Part shown: positions 24,301 to 36,900 of the stretch, in pieces
How positions within the stretch are numbered: the stretch's first letter is position 1
Layout of the letters: each line of letters opens with the position of its first letter
Assembly: GCF_001039355.2 (NCBI RefSeq)
Contig: NW_019775809.1
Span: forward strand, 141,191-205,190
DNA: 64,000 nucleotides
Origin: Lingula anatina
Taxonomy: Eukaryota; Brachiopoda; Lingulata; Lingulida; Lingulidae
Direction of reading: 5' to 3'
Translations under genes and position numbers: made by a program
Notes under the pieces: generated by a model
Database searches by the model: none
Seen by the model: the letters and a program-made list of their open reading frames with translations, nothing else
Told to the model about the DNA's origin: nothing

Positions 24301-26452
24301 TTTAATTATGTCACCACGGGGCCGTAGGGACGAAAAAAGGTTTCGTACAATGTGTGAATATTATTTTTACTGGAGGAATATGATCATTCTTTATAATAAA
24401 GAACATCATTTATGAAACCACCATATCTCAAAAAGTATTTTTCATTTTAGCTTTTATTGTAAAATATTACTTACTAGTACATCACGCATAAGAAATTATG
24501 CTTATATAATTTTGATTTCTTCAGATAAAGCATAACCTACCAAAACATCACAGCTGCCAGTAATAGATATGGTGCTGTCACAGCTAACACTAGATGGCGC
24601 CAGTCTCGCAGGAAGTAGGCTATCCCTACACCAAGCACCCCGGCCCCTGCATAAGTAATCGCCAATGCGTTACCTACCGCCATCCTTTTGTTGGGACCCG
24701 CCATCTCCAGTGCTGAAACGGAGCCAGGTTACACTGAGGGACATGTTTTTTTTTTTTTTTTTTTTTTTTTCAGACGCAAGTTGAATTAAATAATTTTATT
24801 AAGAGTTTTAATTCAAAAAGAAACAACTCGCACTAGTGTACATAATGTGGATCTTAATTCCTAGATACCATAAACTGATAGGAGTATCCCCAAAATTTTT
24901 ATAGTTTTACTTTTGAATAGTTTAAACATAGTATTGTTGGCTTTATTTATCTACTCATTTATTTATTTATTTACTTTTAACCCCATGAGGACCAATAGGA
25001 AGATAAATTTTAGATTCCCCATATTTTTACCCTCCATAAATAAATTGTAATTCATAAACGAATAAGAAGCGTCTGTTTCATTAATCCCCGCCCACCCCCA
25101 GTTCAGGCTATATATTCATTTCCTTTTAAAAAAAGTACCCAAACAAAGCAACCTACCCATTGTTCCAGATAGACTGTATATGACGGTCGACCCAAAGCCA
25201 CACAAGAACCGCATCGCTATGCTCCACAGATAGGTTGGTGAGAAGGCCCAAACTATCCCAGCCACGCCTGTGATGCTCACCCCAAGCAGCAGGGAGGGCT
25301 TTCTTCCAGCACTTAATTACATTGATAAGATTTAAGAATAAATTTACGCCACATCCTTTCGAATATCCATTAAATTTTTTTATAACAAGTCATTTTTAAC
25401 TATGAGACCTGGACAATATAGAAAGTGATGGTAAAATAATTAATGCAGTGGAGATGTGTTTCTTTTTACCATACATGTATAAGAATGTCACTTAGTAGAT
25501 GAAGCCACATAGAAGATGAAGATAAACTATTAACTGCTGGCTACAAGCTGAACTAGAAAAGCACTCCGAGAGCGCAGACCTCCGCCAAGGCAGCGATTTT
25601 TTTATTATTGATAATTGATTGATAATTGATCCGGATCACCACCCAAAACAAATCATCTCTTCCTTGGCCCACTTCTGACAGTTCCTGAAAATTTCATCAA
25701 AATCGGTCCATAACTTTTTGTGTTATGCTGATAACAAACAAACAAACAAACAGACAAACAGGGGTGAAAACATAACCTCCTTGGCGGAGGTAATTAATTA
25801 CCATAACAATAGCCAAATCACGCAGGCAACAGCAATATTAATTACACTTTCAAAGCTTCTTGAAAAACTCACTGCTACATGAAAAACAGAAGGGAAATGA
25901 CATGAGGCAGACGGAAAACTACATTCTGTTTTACATGTACTATCAAAAGATACCCACACTGATATTTAGTTCCAAAATCCGTGACAGGCGTGCTTTACAC
26001 GTGGATACGCCTTTTACGTGTATACATCCTAAAACCTCGTTCTTATAGTAATCTTACTATGGCTCATTCTCACTGAAACTGACGTTCTACTTGAATCGAT
26101 CCAACTCTTCTGGGACTCCGCTGAATGCAACCAGGTTAACAGATCAACGGGCCTCCTCTTCTTTCCAACTGACTCGTATATTGTAACATTCCTGTATTCT
26201 ATTTGAAACTCCAGGAGGAGACGTGTTAATCTGTTCATCTGACTGCATTCAGCGTGAGTCCCCGCGGAGTTGGATCGATCTCAGTAGAACGATAGCTTCA
26301 TTGGAAATGAGTTCTATCACACGGATAATGAATGAAACTCACGCGTCTGATAATACACCCATTATTGGTCCTCCCACCAGAAATCCTAACGTGTTGGCAA
26401 TGTAGGAATTGGTCAACTTGGTCGAGTCATCACAAACTAGACTGAACTAAAC

Positions 26453-26485
<33 letters not shown>

Positions 26486-28207
26486 TGGTATTCTACGTGT
26501 CGAACGGGTGCAGAACAGTTGTTTCCACAAAGGCATACAAGCCACGAGCGGATCCAGAACTTGCAGGGGGGAGTGGAAGTATAGTTTTTAAAAAGAAATA
26601 CGAGATCAAACTATGTGTGCATAAACCTTTTATGGATGTCATAAAGATTTTTTTCTTATTTTTCTTGTTATGCGCTATTTCAAAATCATTCCCTTTTTGG
26701 AGGGGGCGAGGGGAGTACCTCAGTACAAATGGGGCCATTCTAGCTAGATCCACCAATCATTTTAGTAAATGTTAAAAATCTAGAGTGTTTGTGGCAACCT
26801 TTATTAGTGTGTCAGGCACGAAATCTAGTGTCATGTTTTTATCTATGATGTTATTCGTACTTGAAAACGAAAAATAAAGAGCTAAAGAAAAAATTCACAA
26901 ACCTGCATTGGATAGGAATATGTCATATCGGTGTTGTCATACACCCATTCTGTACATTTTCCCGCCACACTGTCACTTTGATTGACATTGTGGTGGCTGA
27001 TGTTGTGGTGGCTGACATTGTGAAGTACGGTACATTCGTCATCAGTGACATTCATGAACGACATGTTGATCATCCTCTGGTGCCATTCTCCCTGGATTTC
27101 GTACGTGTCATTGGGAAGACCTGGGAGCTTACATCTTGAAATCAGAATTGGTAAAGTATCCCACTGTTGTCCTCGCGATATGTTTGATTGATTTCAATAT
27201 CATCTAGCGCCTTTGTGAAAAAGTTTTTTTTTTTTTGGGGGGGGGGGAGGGGAAGGGGCGAAGGGGGTGGGCAGCTGTAATTGAAGGCGTACACAACATG
27301 AAATCATATTATTTGTAACGGTGTGACAGGAATTGAAGTCCTAGGAACGGAAGTCCGGGCTCCCATATCATATGATTAGTACAAGTTAGGGCTAGTTGTA
27401 GTATTGGGGTTAGTATATGGGACGAATGCCACTAGTACAAAGTAATGTGGAACGGACTGCGGTTCCTAGCGGAGGAATGAAATGGTGAATTCTGAACCAG
27501 CTGATCCGCGGACTAACAATGGATCCCCGCCTGCCACGTGGGCCGCACCAGCAGGAGCAGAGCTATTATATCCCTGCACGGTTTCGAGTGGGTGGTGCCG
27601 TGTTTGACCCGCTGACTAGTTAGTCCACGGATCAACTGGTTTTGAATGCTCTCAAAGGCTTCTGAATGTCAAGGAGAAAGGAAAAGATTTATATACACTT
27701 AATCTAGACCCCCTCCCCCCAGTTCTCTAGGAGAAGGAAGTTACCCCCTCCCCTTCCACCCCTCGCATTCACCACGACTCTGACACACAGAGTGTACTGT
27801 TTGTGATTTTACGGCCTTCATTTTCAAGGGCAACTTAATTTAAGTCACAACACAATTCCCTTTAATTTCCGACTTTTAAAAACTCGAAAGGAATTCATTC
27901 TACAAAAACTATTGAACATTTTCTCACATTTTCAGGACAAGTATATCAATATTCCAAGTTATCCACATTTTTTATATTATGAATGGGTATAAAAATGGCA
28001 CTATTAGACACACTACCTGAAGCTGGGCGTGTCCTCTATGAAGACAACGGCTGCATTGTTTACACTCATCAGGATGCAGGTTATCGCAAGTAAGACAAAG
28101 ATCAGTTTTTGGTACGTCCCGAATTCTCCAATCAACGTCAAGATATTTTCAAAGTCCTTGGCGTTTTTGTCACAATCCTGCTCGCTCTCTTTTTTCTTCT
28201 CTTCCAT
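21393..28207 (-). CDS. SLC22-type organic ion transporter, copy A (543 aa, nine exons)
   Basis: Predicted plasma-membrane 12-TM carrier of the major facilitator superfamily, SLC22 branch (organic cations, anions or zwitterions). Exons: 28017-28207, 26903-27134, 26343-26446, 25157-25311, 24541-24712, 24067-24279, 22820-23043, 21955-22139, 21393-21548. Phases are continuous and sum to 544 codons with stop. Exon 2 gives the large N-glycosylated loop between TM1 and TM2, opening [19 protein letters not shown], with Cys and CTEWVYD. Exons 3-4 join to VLSDAAGRK, the MFS TM2-TM3 motif. Exon 6 has [12 protein letters not shown], the SLC22 signature after TM6. Exon 7 has [29 protein letters not shown] and DRFGRKK. 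Exon 8 has [12 protein letters not shown], then exon 9 the C-terminal [13 protein letters not shown]. The start MEEKKKES has no rival. The substrate cannot be predicted. No signs of decay. Confidence 0.9.
22589..22810. mobile_element. AGATCGATCTA-family MITE, subfamily A, next to an SLC22 splice donor
   Basis: About 220 bp: AAGACTGCATTCCCACAGAT at left, AATCTGTGGGAACCCAGTCT at right, with the subfamily A core (GCCGGCTTAAATGTC, AAAGCTGTAAGGGGGTAATT). Read on the gene's strand it begins about 10 bp inside intron 7 of SLC22-like A, right after the donor at 22819-22818. Confidence 0.78.
23656..23942. mobile_element. Foldback element, ~118-bp arms
   Basis: The left arm contains CAGGCCTACCCAACTACCAG and GGTGTGTGTCAGATCGCATT. 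The right arm carries the inverse, AATGCGATCTGACACACACC and CTGGTAGTTTGGTAGGCCTG. The loop is about 50 bp. It lies in intron 6 of SLC22-like A. There is no coding content, and overlapping open frames on both strands reflect the palindrome. Confidence 0.75.
25550..25798. mobile_element. Dispersed repeat with CTCCGCCAAGG ends (copy 1)
   Basis: It starts AAAAGCACTCCGAGAGCGCA followed by GACCTCCGCCAAGG and ends CCTCCTTGGCGGAGGTAATT. The inside has conserved text such as AAAATTTCATCAAAATCGGT and (AAAC)n. A related copy lies inverted at about 41140-41557. It is in intron 3 of SLC22-like A. Similar sequence is, to my recollection, widespread in aquatic animal genomes. The class is uncertain. Confidence 0.6.
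26058..26322. mobile_element. AGATCGATCTA-family MITE, subfamily C, close to SLC22 exon 3
   Basis: About 265 bp, palindromic ends GGCTCATTCTCACTGAAACT and AGCTTCATTGGAAATGAGTT. Inner motifs are AATCGATCCAACTC / GAGTTGGATCGATCT, TGAATGCAACCAGG / CTGCATTCAGCG, and GGAGGAGACGTGTTAATCTG. The right end is about 20 bp from the donor of exon 26343-26446. Confidence 0.7.
27493..27656. mobile_element. Miniature element with GAACCAGCTGATCC ends
   Basis: GAACCAGCTGATCCGCGGAC at the left is mirrored by GTCCACGGATCAACTGGTTT at the right, with GACTAAC / GTTAGTC inside. About 160 bp and GC-rich. It lies in intron 1 of SLC22-like A. Confidence 0.55.
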
Positions 28208-28757
28208 GTTTTTTTTTCCTATTTGAAGCTTGAGATGAATTGGTTGGTACTAAAATGGAGTTACAGAGAATGTTTTATTTTCCTATGGTGATAATTCATG
28301 TTAAATGGGATCGCTAAGGAAGTTATGTTTTTTTTTTTCGTTCAGGCAATCAAGACTTTCATACTGAGTACAAAACCACAAGTGCTTGAAAATTCAAAGC
28401 AGGGTAAAATTCACGAAAGCACTTAAAGTGCGCTTCGTGCTTTTAGGGTAGCAATGTTCTATATACTAGAGGCCAGCTTATAAATAATGGCAATTAAATT
28501 TTCCATCTATAAATTTGCTATGGATATGAAGGTGCAATGAATTTGCCACAGACATAACCGTGAATATCTTGTGAAAAACTTATCTGTGGCCGTGAAAGAG
28601 GGTAGGGTAAATATAGACTCTGCCAGAGTGCCTTCCAGCTGTTACATGTACTAAGGACGTCCATATCCTTAACAGCTAGAATGGACACTGGGAGGAGGCA
28701 AACGCCGATGCATTTGGAATCCAAGAAGTGGGTAGTGATATGAGTGTAGATTAAAGA

Positions 28758-28985
28758 CTCCATTCACATTCCATCTCTGAGGGGTTTGTCGCTTAATTGC
28801 TTTCACCTTAAGCGGTTTAGATGTCAGGCACGCCTATTGAAGCTGTAAGTGTAAGTAATTAACTGTTGCTTAGCATCTTCAGTGGGTGTGCCAGACATCG
28901 TAGCCTGTTAAGCTGAAAGCAATTTAGCGAGAATTCCTCGGAGACGGACCGAACCCGCTCGATCGATCTAGGTATGAGAATATGG
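28758..28985. mobile_element. AGATCGATCTA-family MITE, subfamily B
   Basis: It has the subfamily B core: TTAAGCGGTTTAGATGTCAG, GCCTATTGAAGCTGTAAG, then the inverse GCATCTTCAGTGGGTGTGCC and AGACATCGTAGCC. The right end is CGATCGATCTAGGTATGAGA. The copy is somewhat degraded. Confidence 0.68.
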
Positions 28986-29748
28986 TCAAACATGGAGGTT
29001 TGGATCCCTAGGGACCTGCTCTCCTCGGGGCTAATACGGGATAAGGTCCACAGAGGGTTCTCAGCAAACACTGAACTTTTTATAACGTTACCAGAACTTT
29101 TCCATAATGTTTTTTTGGTTATATAATGCTATGGTTACCTAACGTAAAAATAACGTTCTGGCTTGACTGGGTTAATTTGCTTAGATGGCTAAGATTTAAC
29201 TACGATTTAACAGGGTGAACCACTGAATTAAACTAAATTACGGTTATGTGTATTTTGTGCACAGTTTAAATCACTTACCCACTCTGCATTAACTGATAAA
29301 CAGCTCCAACGTGAAACAAGCGAAGACAAAGGTTATCTTCGGTTTTATATGTTGGTTACTTCTCACTTTATCTTAGGGCTCAAACCCAATGAAACTATCG
29401 TTCTACAGGTACGTAGATCGATCTAACTCCGAATTCTATTCTACTTCTACCCCAATTCACTCTTGTGAATGCAGTCACGTTAAGTGATGAACACGCCTCC
29501 TTCTCGCGTTAAGTGATTATACGAGTACTTAAGAAACAAAAGGAGCATTGATAGATAAAGGCGCGATAAACTGATATCAGCGTTTATGTAAAGTTCGGGC
29601 GATGTCACAAACAAAATACACAATAATAACACAAGACAGACTGCAACTCGATCACGACAAATCTTTCAAGGCTAGTCGCCCGTCGCCATTAGAAGAGACC
29701 TTGACACAATCAGTGGGTTGTCAATGGACATGGCGACTCATTACATAA

Positions 29749-30005
29749 GACCCCTTTCCCAGACCTTGATAAATCCAACAGGATCGATCCATCTACGAGG
29801 GATTTCTTGCTAAATTGCCTTCAGCTTAAGCGGCTCTGATGTCTGGCATGCCTACTGAAGCTGTTAGGATGTAATTAACTATGGTTTAGCAGCTTCAGTA
29901 GGCGTGCCAGACATTAGAGCCGTTTGAGCTAAAAGCAATTTAGCGAGAAACCCTTCGGAGATGGATCGATTCTATTAGATTTATCCAGGTATGGGAATGG
30001 GGTAT
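29749..30005. mobile_element. AGATCGATCTA-family MITE, subfamily B, best-preserved copy
   Basis: About 257 bp, almost palindromic through its whole length: AGCTTAAGCGGCTCTGATGT and CTGGCATGCCTACTGAAGCT on the left against AGCTTCAGTAGGCGTGCCAG and ACATTAGAGCCG on the right, around GTAATTAACTATGG. The ends are AGACCCCTTTCCCAGACC and GGTATGGGAATGGGGT. It adjoins the next element at 30007 with essentially no gap. Confidence 0.78.
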
Positions 30006-30006
30006 T

Positions 30007-30222
30007 AAACCCTCTTTACACTGGACGGCGTCTTTTCTGCGTCCTGTACTTACGGTCTATTTGGGAGTAAAAAAATCAATATTTTACGTGCCGACAACTG
30101 TACTGACCGATCATTGAGCATTCATTTCGCAACCAAAGCTGTGTTTGTGCCTCCTTTCTACGACCACAGCGATGCCAGTTTCATGGCCGCAGAAATGACG
30201 CCGTCCAGTGTAAAGGGGGTTT
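30007..30222. mobile_element. MITE with ~35-bp inverted ends (AAACCCYCTTTACACTGGAC)
   Basis: The left end AAACCCTCTTTACACTGGAC continues GGCGTCTTTTCTGCG. The right end is the inverse, CGCAGAAATGACGCCGTCC followed by AGTGTAAAGGGGGTTT. TTA-like flanks occur on both sides (ATTAAACCC, GGGTTTACT). About 216 bp, non-coding. Confidence 0.75.
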
Positions 30223-30699
30223 ACTGAATCTATATTCTATTGAATTATGACTCGATACGCATATCTTTATCGCGCTTTGCAAATATCACACGACTTTGAA
30301 CTGTGAGATATTGTATTTATGCCCGACGGGATTTGGTCTACAGATATATATATATACTAAACATTACGTCAGATAGGCGCAACGATATTGAAATGCAATG
30401 GCACGGCTAAGGGTTGGGTGACAACGAACTTTTCCTTCCCCATAGTTACTTTTAGGTGGATCTCTACGTGACTTTTCTCTTATCCGCTTCATTAATGCGG
30501 AAATCAACATTGTTATGTCATGAGACAGTGCTCCTGTATCAAAAGTACATTGGGGCAAATTTACTAACTCGAGCTGATGACGTAACAGCAACGTTTTTAG
30601 GAATGAAACCTCCCATATATCTATGTTAAGCACATCAATCAAGATATATTGTTATATCTCCTTCTAAAAATGAACCAAACGCCGGCCCCGGATTGTACA

Positions 30700-30925
30700 G
30701 CAGTGGCGGATTAAGAGTGGGGTCTCGCTCCCCCCCCCCCCCCCCCCCCTTCGGTTCCTGACAAATATATCACACCAATATTCCCCTCTTAAAATTGACA
30801 TTTTAATTAGCTGAATCATAGTTCTAAACCGTACCAAAGGGCACCGTTTGCCCTCCAAAAACACCAAAACGTTTTCGGGGCCTTTGAGCAGGCCCCGAAC
30901 TTCACGCCAAGGGGGGCCATCGGCT
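30700..30925. mobile_element. Dispersed repeat beginning CAGTGGCGGAT (copy 1)
   Basis: It starts CAGTGGCGGATTAAGAGTGG followed by a long C run, and contains TAGCTGAATCATAGTTCTAA and ACCGTACCAAAGGGCACCGT. A second copy with the same landmarks lies at about 50956-51197 in intron 3 of sulfotransferase copy 1, ending GGATCCGCCCC, the inverse of its start. The open frame across it is a repeat artefact. Confidence 0.65.
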
Positions 30926-33353
30926 TTGCAGCCGAGGCTCGTCGTTTTGACATGTATGTAGTACACACACCCTACTGTAGTAGTCTTCTACCGTACAGAT
31001 TTTCATGATAACATCTGCCTTTGCTCCGGTCGTACACCGTTCATTATCTCACACCAATTTATAAAGCAACGGAATTGACGATTGACTGTGCAGAAACGAG
31101 TGGGTGGTGAATAAAGCAACTGGAAATGGGGTTTGTGCTTCATAAGTTTTTATTTTTACCATTATTTATAACGTGATATTAATGCATCGACTCATCGATC
31201 ACAACTTAATTTTCTCTTCATGTCGATTTTTCATTACATTAACATTTAACATTAGTACAAAATCACAGTGGAATTAGAAGAGACTGCTGCCAGCTGCAGT
31301 TGTGAACAAGATTACATCTACACGAAATTGATAACAGGATCCTTAAAAAAATAGATATCCGCTAGTAATGTTCATGAATATTTTACAGTATAATTAACAG
31401 TAACATATCTGCGTATTTGACGCGTATTTCCAAATACTTAATTTCTGAAGAGCGCAATGTTTTAATATATGACACAAAACAATCTGACCTGAACACCAAT
31501 CCTGATGACGTTTTCATAATGTCAACAAACTTATGTAAGGAAACTTACACTCCACCTTCCATAAGATTCATTTAATTTAGAGGAAGCATACGACATATCA
31601 TTACAGGGGTCAAAATCTTGGACAGGGTTTACCCGACAAACCACAGAATCCGCCAGTGCTGCAACAAGTAGTGTAGTCTGCAACAAAATTAATGTATCTC
31701 ATACTACAGACTTGACATTTGATATGGAATATTTCAGTTTTAAAGGTATACCTTGGTAAAAATGCGTTTTTTTTTTACTTAGATCTCACATAAGGTATCT
31801 GACTTAAGAAGTATGAAGACAGGTGTGTCGCTACCAAGTAACTGACTACCAAGACTGTTGCTCTGCTGCATTGTGCAATATGCAGTGATTTAATTGGCTA
31901 GTGCTCCTTTGGGCTGGTCAAAGCTTGGCTTTGATGAAGCATGGTCTGGCAAAAAAGTCTCCATGTGTCTGCCACTACTGTATCGAAGAATTGACATTTT
32001 GCATGCAAGCGGTCGGTTTTGCAGTGCGTAAAATGAGTTAAGCAGTGTTTTATAAAATTGTTAAGCTGTGCCTGAATGGCGCGAGAAAGACAGACAGATA
32101 TTGTGTTAAACGGAATGGTCTGCACAGTTTTATAGAGTTATGCCCAGACTGATGCACCTGCACAGCGACCACGCCCAATGCATCGACATCTTACCCGCAG
32201 GGTACAGGACTCACTGTCCTTCAGGATATACTGCTGTAATTAAACCAAAACCACCCAGTCCGTTTTGAATGAGGGGCAAATTGTCACCAAAACGCGGTTT
32301 TCAAGGTTCTTAGCGAACACCAAAATGATTTCAGCAGTTTAGGATATCAGGCGACCTCTGAGGAAGCCACTGTAAACAGCAAAACATCGTAGTCTGTTTC
32401 TCTAATGAATTGGGGACCAGGACCGTTTCTGGGTAGAACACTGAAACCGCGTGGCTTTCTTTATTGAGGTCAGATTTCATCCGTACCGCTAAACTGGTCA
32501 AAGTAGAGTTTTTAGACATCCTGAAGAGGCCGACGACAAGGCGTGTGCCACTTCTGAAGTGACTAGGGTCATTGCCATCGTCACTTTTTGGAGTGGATAC
32601 CACATTGGTGCCAAAACACTAATGGAAATCATCGATGAAAACCTGAACCAGATCAAATAACAGAATACTCTGGGAATCACTTGACTATCATTTGATAGGG
32701 GGCACTTTAGGAACAATTAATAGCAGATAACTTACAGAACCAATAGAATGAGCAGCTACCTTGGTCATCAAAATTGCCATATTTGAACCACACAGACAAT
32801 ATGTGGGTAGGCCATTACTCGCCGAATCAACAGCCTGCATATCCTACAACAAAACTGGACCAAATTGGACAAACTTTAACCGTTGCCTGGAATTTTATTC
32901 CAGATTAAACTCTAAAACCCTATCCGCTTGCCGCTTGAGAGCTCTGGTAGCAGCAACAGCGACTATTGCTGTGACTAGATACTGACATGAGGGGCCTTTG
33001 TGGGGCATGTAATTTGGAAAATATGGAGATCCAAAATGTCGCTTTCAATGGTTGTTGTATGACTTAAAATAGGCAATGTTTTTTTGTTTGCTTCACTGGC
33101 GAATTCAATTATTGAACTGATGTCACAATGACATCGAACAGATTATCAAAAGTTTTTATAACACGATTTTAATCCTTGTTTTCATTTATCAGTCAGCAAA
33201 ATAGGAAAAACCCGATTAATTATGTTTTGGAGAAAATATTCCATATTAAATGTCAGATCTGTATAATTCTGTATACTATTTTAGAGGCCCCTGATATCAG
33301 GGTGTAAGGGAACGGTATCCTGTGTCACATGGGACTGTTTGGTGCATAGTACC

Positions 33354-33525
33354 TGTGTAACGAAACTGAGAGTCCGTGTGACAGAAAGTCCGCCCTCCAT
33401 TTAGTTATAATGGTTAGGGTTAACCTCACCTAAGTGGTCAAAATCTAGGACGAGGCTCACCTGTACAAATGAATGAGAAGGGGACTATCTATCGTTGGGG
33501 ACTCTCAGTTACGTTACACCGGACC
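33354..33525. mobile_element. MITE with GTGTAACGAAACTGAGAGTC ends
   Basis: The left GTGTAACGAAACTGAGAGTC is mirrored at the right by GACTCTCAGTTACGTTACAC. About 170 bp, with inner text AGGGTTAACCTCACCTAAGT. Related to the element at 5909-6066 by inner motifs. Confidence 0.65.
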
Positions 33526-33788
33526 TACATGTATAGGTAAATTACACGAAGAACCTACGGCGAAATTCCCTCAGTTTGAAAAATAAGAAGCTGAGAAATA
33601 TTCTTTAAAATATTCGCCTTTGTATAAAGCATGCGTCGTTTCTTCATAATGCGGTACTTTCAGATAGACCGTTACCCGGAGCCACCTGGTAACCGTTAGG
33701 GGAACTACCATATGGTCCTCGGCTACAAGAGAAAAACATAATCTTCAATAAGATTAATGCAAATTGTCTTCAAGGGTAAGGAGCATGC

Positions 33789-33824
<36 letters not shown>

Positions 33825-33971
33825 TGATTCGTGTCTGATATATCTAAATGATTTTTATTGTAAATGTAAATCTAAATGTATGTCTAAACGTCCGAATTGA
33901 AAAACCAATAGCTATTAATATCTACTTAAACATAAGCATATGACCTTCCACCCAATATAAAAAGCAACATA

Positions 33972-36900
33972 CTACTTAAAACTATTGGCCTCTTCCACAG
34001 TTTCGGGAAGGTCTTTCTTTGCTGTCTCCGGCAAAGGAATCGTACACATTGATCCAAATATGGCTGCAGCTCCAAATATCACAAGCGGTAGAGTGTCCTT
34101 CCCAATACTGTCTACTTTAATTTCCCTCTAAATGAAAAGAATTCACAAATGAAGATAAACTGACCAATATGAGTTAAAAGAATAAAAGAAACGATATACA
34201 TATGTAGGCCTAAGTGTCAAGATAATACTTAATAATTAAAAAAAACGTCACATTTTCTGTCTTTTATCCACCCTTTTATCCCTCATTATTCAGATATTAA
34301 ACACGAAAAAAGTCCCCAAAATGGTGTCGATAGAGGTGTAATTCCTCTCCCCAGTAATAATGTACAGAAAGACATGGCAGTCTCAACGACTGGCCAGACA
34401 TTTTAACGCCATTTATTTACTAGCTAGTAACTGGAATTAGTATCAATCATCAAAGTGCTGGGACGGGCCTAGGATAGCTTTTATTTTTTTTTATTGAATT
34501 ATATATTAACTTATTATATTATATTATATTATATTATATTATATTATATTATATTATATTTATTTATTGTTATTATTTTAATTATTTTTTTTTATTATTT
34601 TTTTAGAAATATTTTTCAACTTACAACGATAACTGGAGCAAGAATGGAGCCACAACTGGCACAAACTGCAGCCAGTCCCAAACTGAAGTTACGAACGACG
34701 GTAGGAAATATTTCGATACTCCAAATATATACGATATTATAGCCTGCAGCGACGCCAAACTTTCCAACCGTGGAAAGAGCTATCTTGATATAATTTGTTG
34801 ATTCTAGATCTGAAAGGTAATAATTGTCTATGTGATAAAGAAATTTTGCTTTTAATATACAAATAAGTATAGTGTAGCCTACTCAAAGTTCTGAGAAAAC
34901 AACTAATCTTAAAGTAAATTATTCAAATAAAATTTTAGCTCCAAACAGATGTATTGTGTATTATCAAACATATTGATATTCAAAAACACTCCATCCGTAT
35001 CTGTTCAATGTTAGCCGTGTGGTTTACATTGTACTCTTACCATTATCAGCATAACGTTGAACAAGGAGAGACGAGAGACATGCCAGGCCGCCCACTACCA
35101 TACACATAATGTATACCCTCTTCCTTCCAAATCTGTCGATAGTGAAGCACAATGTGTACGCTGGTATCTCTACTATGGATAAGAGAAAGATGTTGAGATA
35201 GATGTCGCCAGCCATGTTGCCAGCATGAAGATTTATTCCATAATACGTCATGTCCAAAACAAGCCTGTAATTGAAAAGATACGGACCTGAAATGTGAAGA
35301 AAGCTTGCTTCCTCATCAACGGATGATATAAAACTAAGTCATGAATGGAAAAGCACTCGTTGATTTGTGATAACGTATCTTAGATTGGCTCTACTAGAAT
35401 CAACATAGGCTGCCACAAAGCCTCACCTGCTGATTATGGAAATGGTATGTGTATGATCTTAGCCAACTTAAAACTGTTTTCTCGTTAGTTTTGGGTCTTG
35501 CGTGGCAAGGTTTAAAAAAAACTTTTGAGAATGTAGTCGCATGTACAAACCAGTTGATGTACAGAAGCAGCATTTTAACCACCAATTTGGGAGCATGCAA
35601 TAAAGCTCGGGCACTTGAAGTTGGGGGCTCGTTCATTTCAACTTTTTCTACAATACCCTTGGGAAAGTAAGTCTTGTTTATTTTAGAGGCACGCTTCAAT
35701 ATTTTCTCTGCTTTTGCGTGAGCTCCTTTGGTCAGCAACCATCTCGGTGACTCTGGAAGAAAACTGAGAAGAGAAGAGTGATTCAAAACTTATGATCAGA
35801 ATAAAAATGGCGAAATGGTGGATTTATTGAACCGACCGTTACTATAAGTTGCTGCCGTAAACTATTATAGTTAACACGAATTTTATACTAGAACCCACAC
35901 TGTTCAGTCGTAAAGCCAAAGACACACCTTGGGCTTTAAACTTTTGTAAAGCTTGCATACGGCTTTCAAGAGATTCCAATACTTTCCTCGAAATTACCAA
36001 GATCTGCTATTTTTACATCTGTTCATGGAATTATGAATTGCGAACTGATACGCGCAACATTTTTTCATTGAACTACACGAAGCATTTCTCAGTTGTGAAT
36101 CACACTTGTGAATTTTAGCTAAATTGTTATGAAACTTTAAATTTCTTACAAGATCATTGCACAGGCCAGGAGTACATATGCTGCAGATACGGCTATCGAT
36201 AGATGGCGCCAATCTCGCAGGAAGTAGGCTATCCCCGTAGCAACTGCCCCGCCCCCTGCATAAATGATCGCCAGCCCGGTGCCTGTCGCCATTCGTTTGT
36301 TGGGCCCCACCATCTCCAAAGCTGAAAAGGAGCCCAATTTCACTTTTATGTCAATTAGTTATTGATTTATTTATTTATTCATTTTTGTTATATGAAATTG
36401 GCCGTACTCTATTTGGAATGTTCAGATCATACATTAGAGAAGCTACACTACAGAATAGCGTTAGGATATTTAATTTTGAACACGAATACCCCAAATTGGC
36501 TTTTTCCCGTGATAAATTATTCCCTTTACTAAACGACATTTCTTTTCTTAAATCCCTGGATGTGAATGAAGCAAAGATATGCTAAATAAAACAACCTACT
36601 TAGTGTACTGGACAAGCTGTACATGCCGCTCATGCCAAAGCCATACAAGAATCGTATTCCTATACTCCAGAGGTATGTTGGTGAAAAAGCCCACGCGACT
36701 CCTGCCAAACCCCCAACACCCATTCCGAGCAAAAGTGCAACCTTTCGTCCGATACTGAAAGATATTTGAAACAGGTTTGGGTATACGCTCATCCACTGAT
36801 GTGTGCCAAGTAGAGCCATTATTTAAAATGCTCGTTTTTTTATTTACGAGTACGTTTTCATTAAACGTCCAAAGTTTGGTTCCTCCCTTTTGTCATTAAT

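Larger units (their letters stand above)
28208..33971. other. Intergenic region between SLC22-like A and B: transposon-like repeats
   Basis: Contains subfamily B MITEs at 28758-28985 and 29749-30005, a degenerate subfamily C piece at about 29385-29480, a MITE with 35-bp ends at 30007-30222, a G/C-tract repeat at about 30700-30920 and a MITE with GTGTAACGAAACTGAGAG ends at 33354-33525. The stretch 31550-33000 has unusual complexity but no frame I can defend. On the minus strand AATAAA at about 33854-33859 lies ~115 bp past the SLC22-like B stop. Confidence 0.55.

Noticed and set aside
30364-30642. 92-codon minus-strand open frame
   Set aside because: Part of it resembles a repeat also seen near 41030, there is no splice context and no family resemblance.
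31556-31680. Possible lone minus-strand exon (LLVAALADSVVCRVNP...) between a CAG acceptor and a GTAAGT donor
   Set aside because: Part of it resembles inner text of the element at 33354-33525 (GGTCAAAATCT...GACGAGG), no partner exon was found, and length and context do not support a gene.
32260-33000. Several 60-90 codon open frames on both strands
   Set aside because: No splice-consistent exon chain and no motif I recognise. It could be an old repeat, but there is no second copy in the window.
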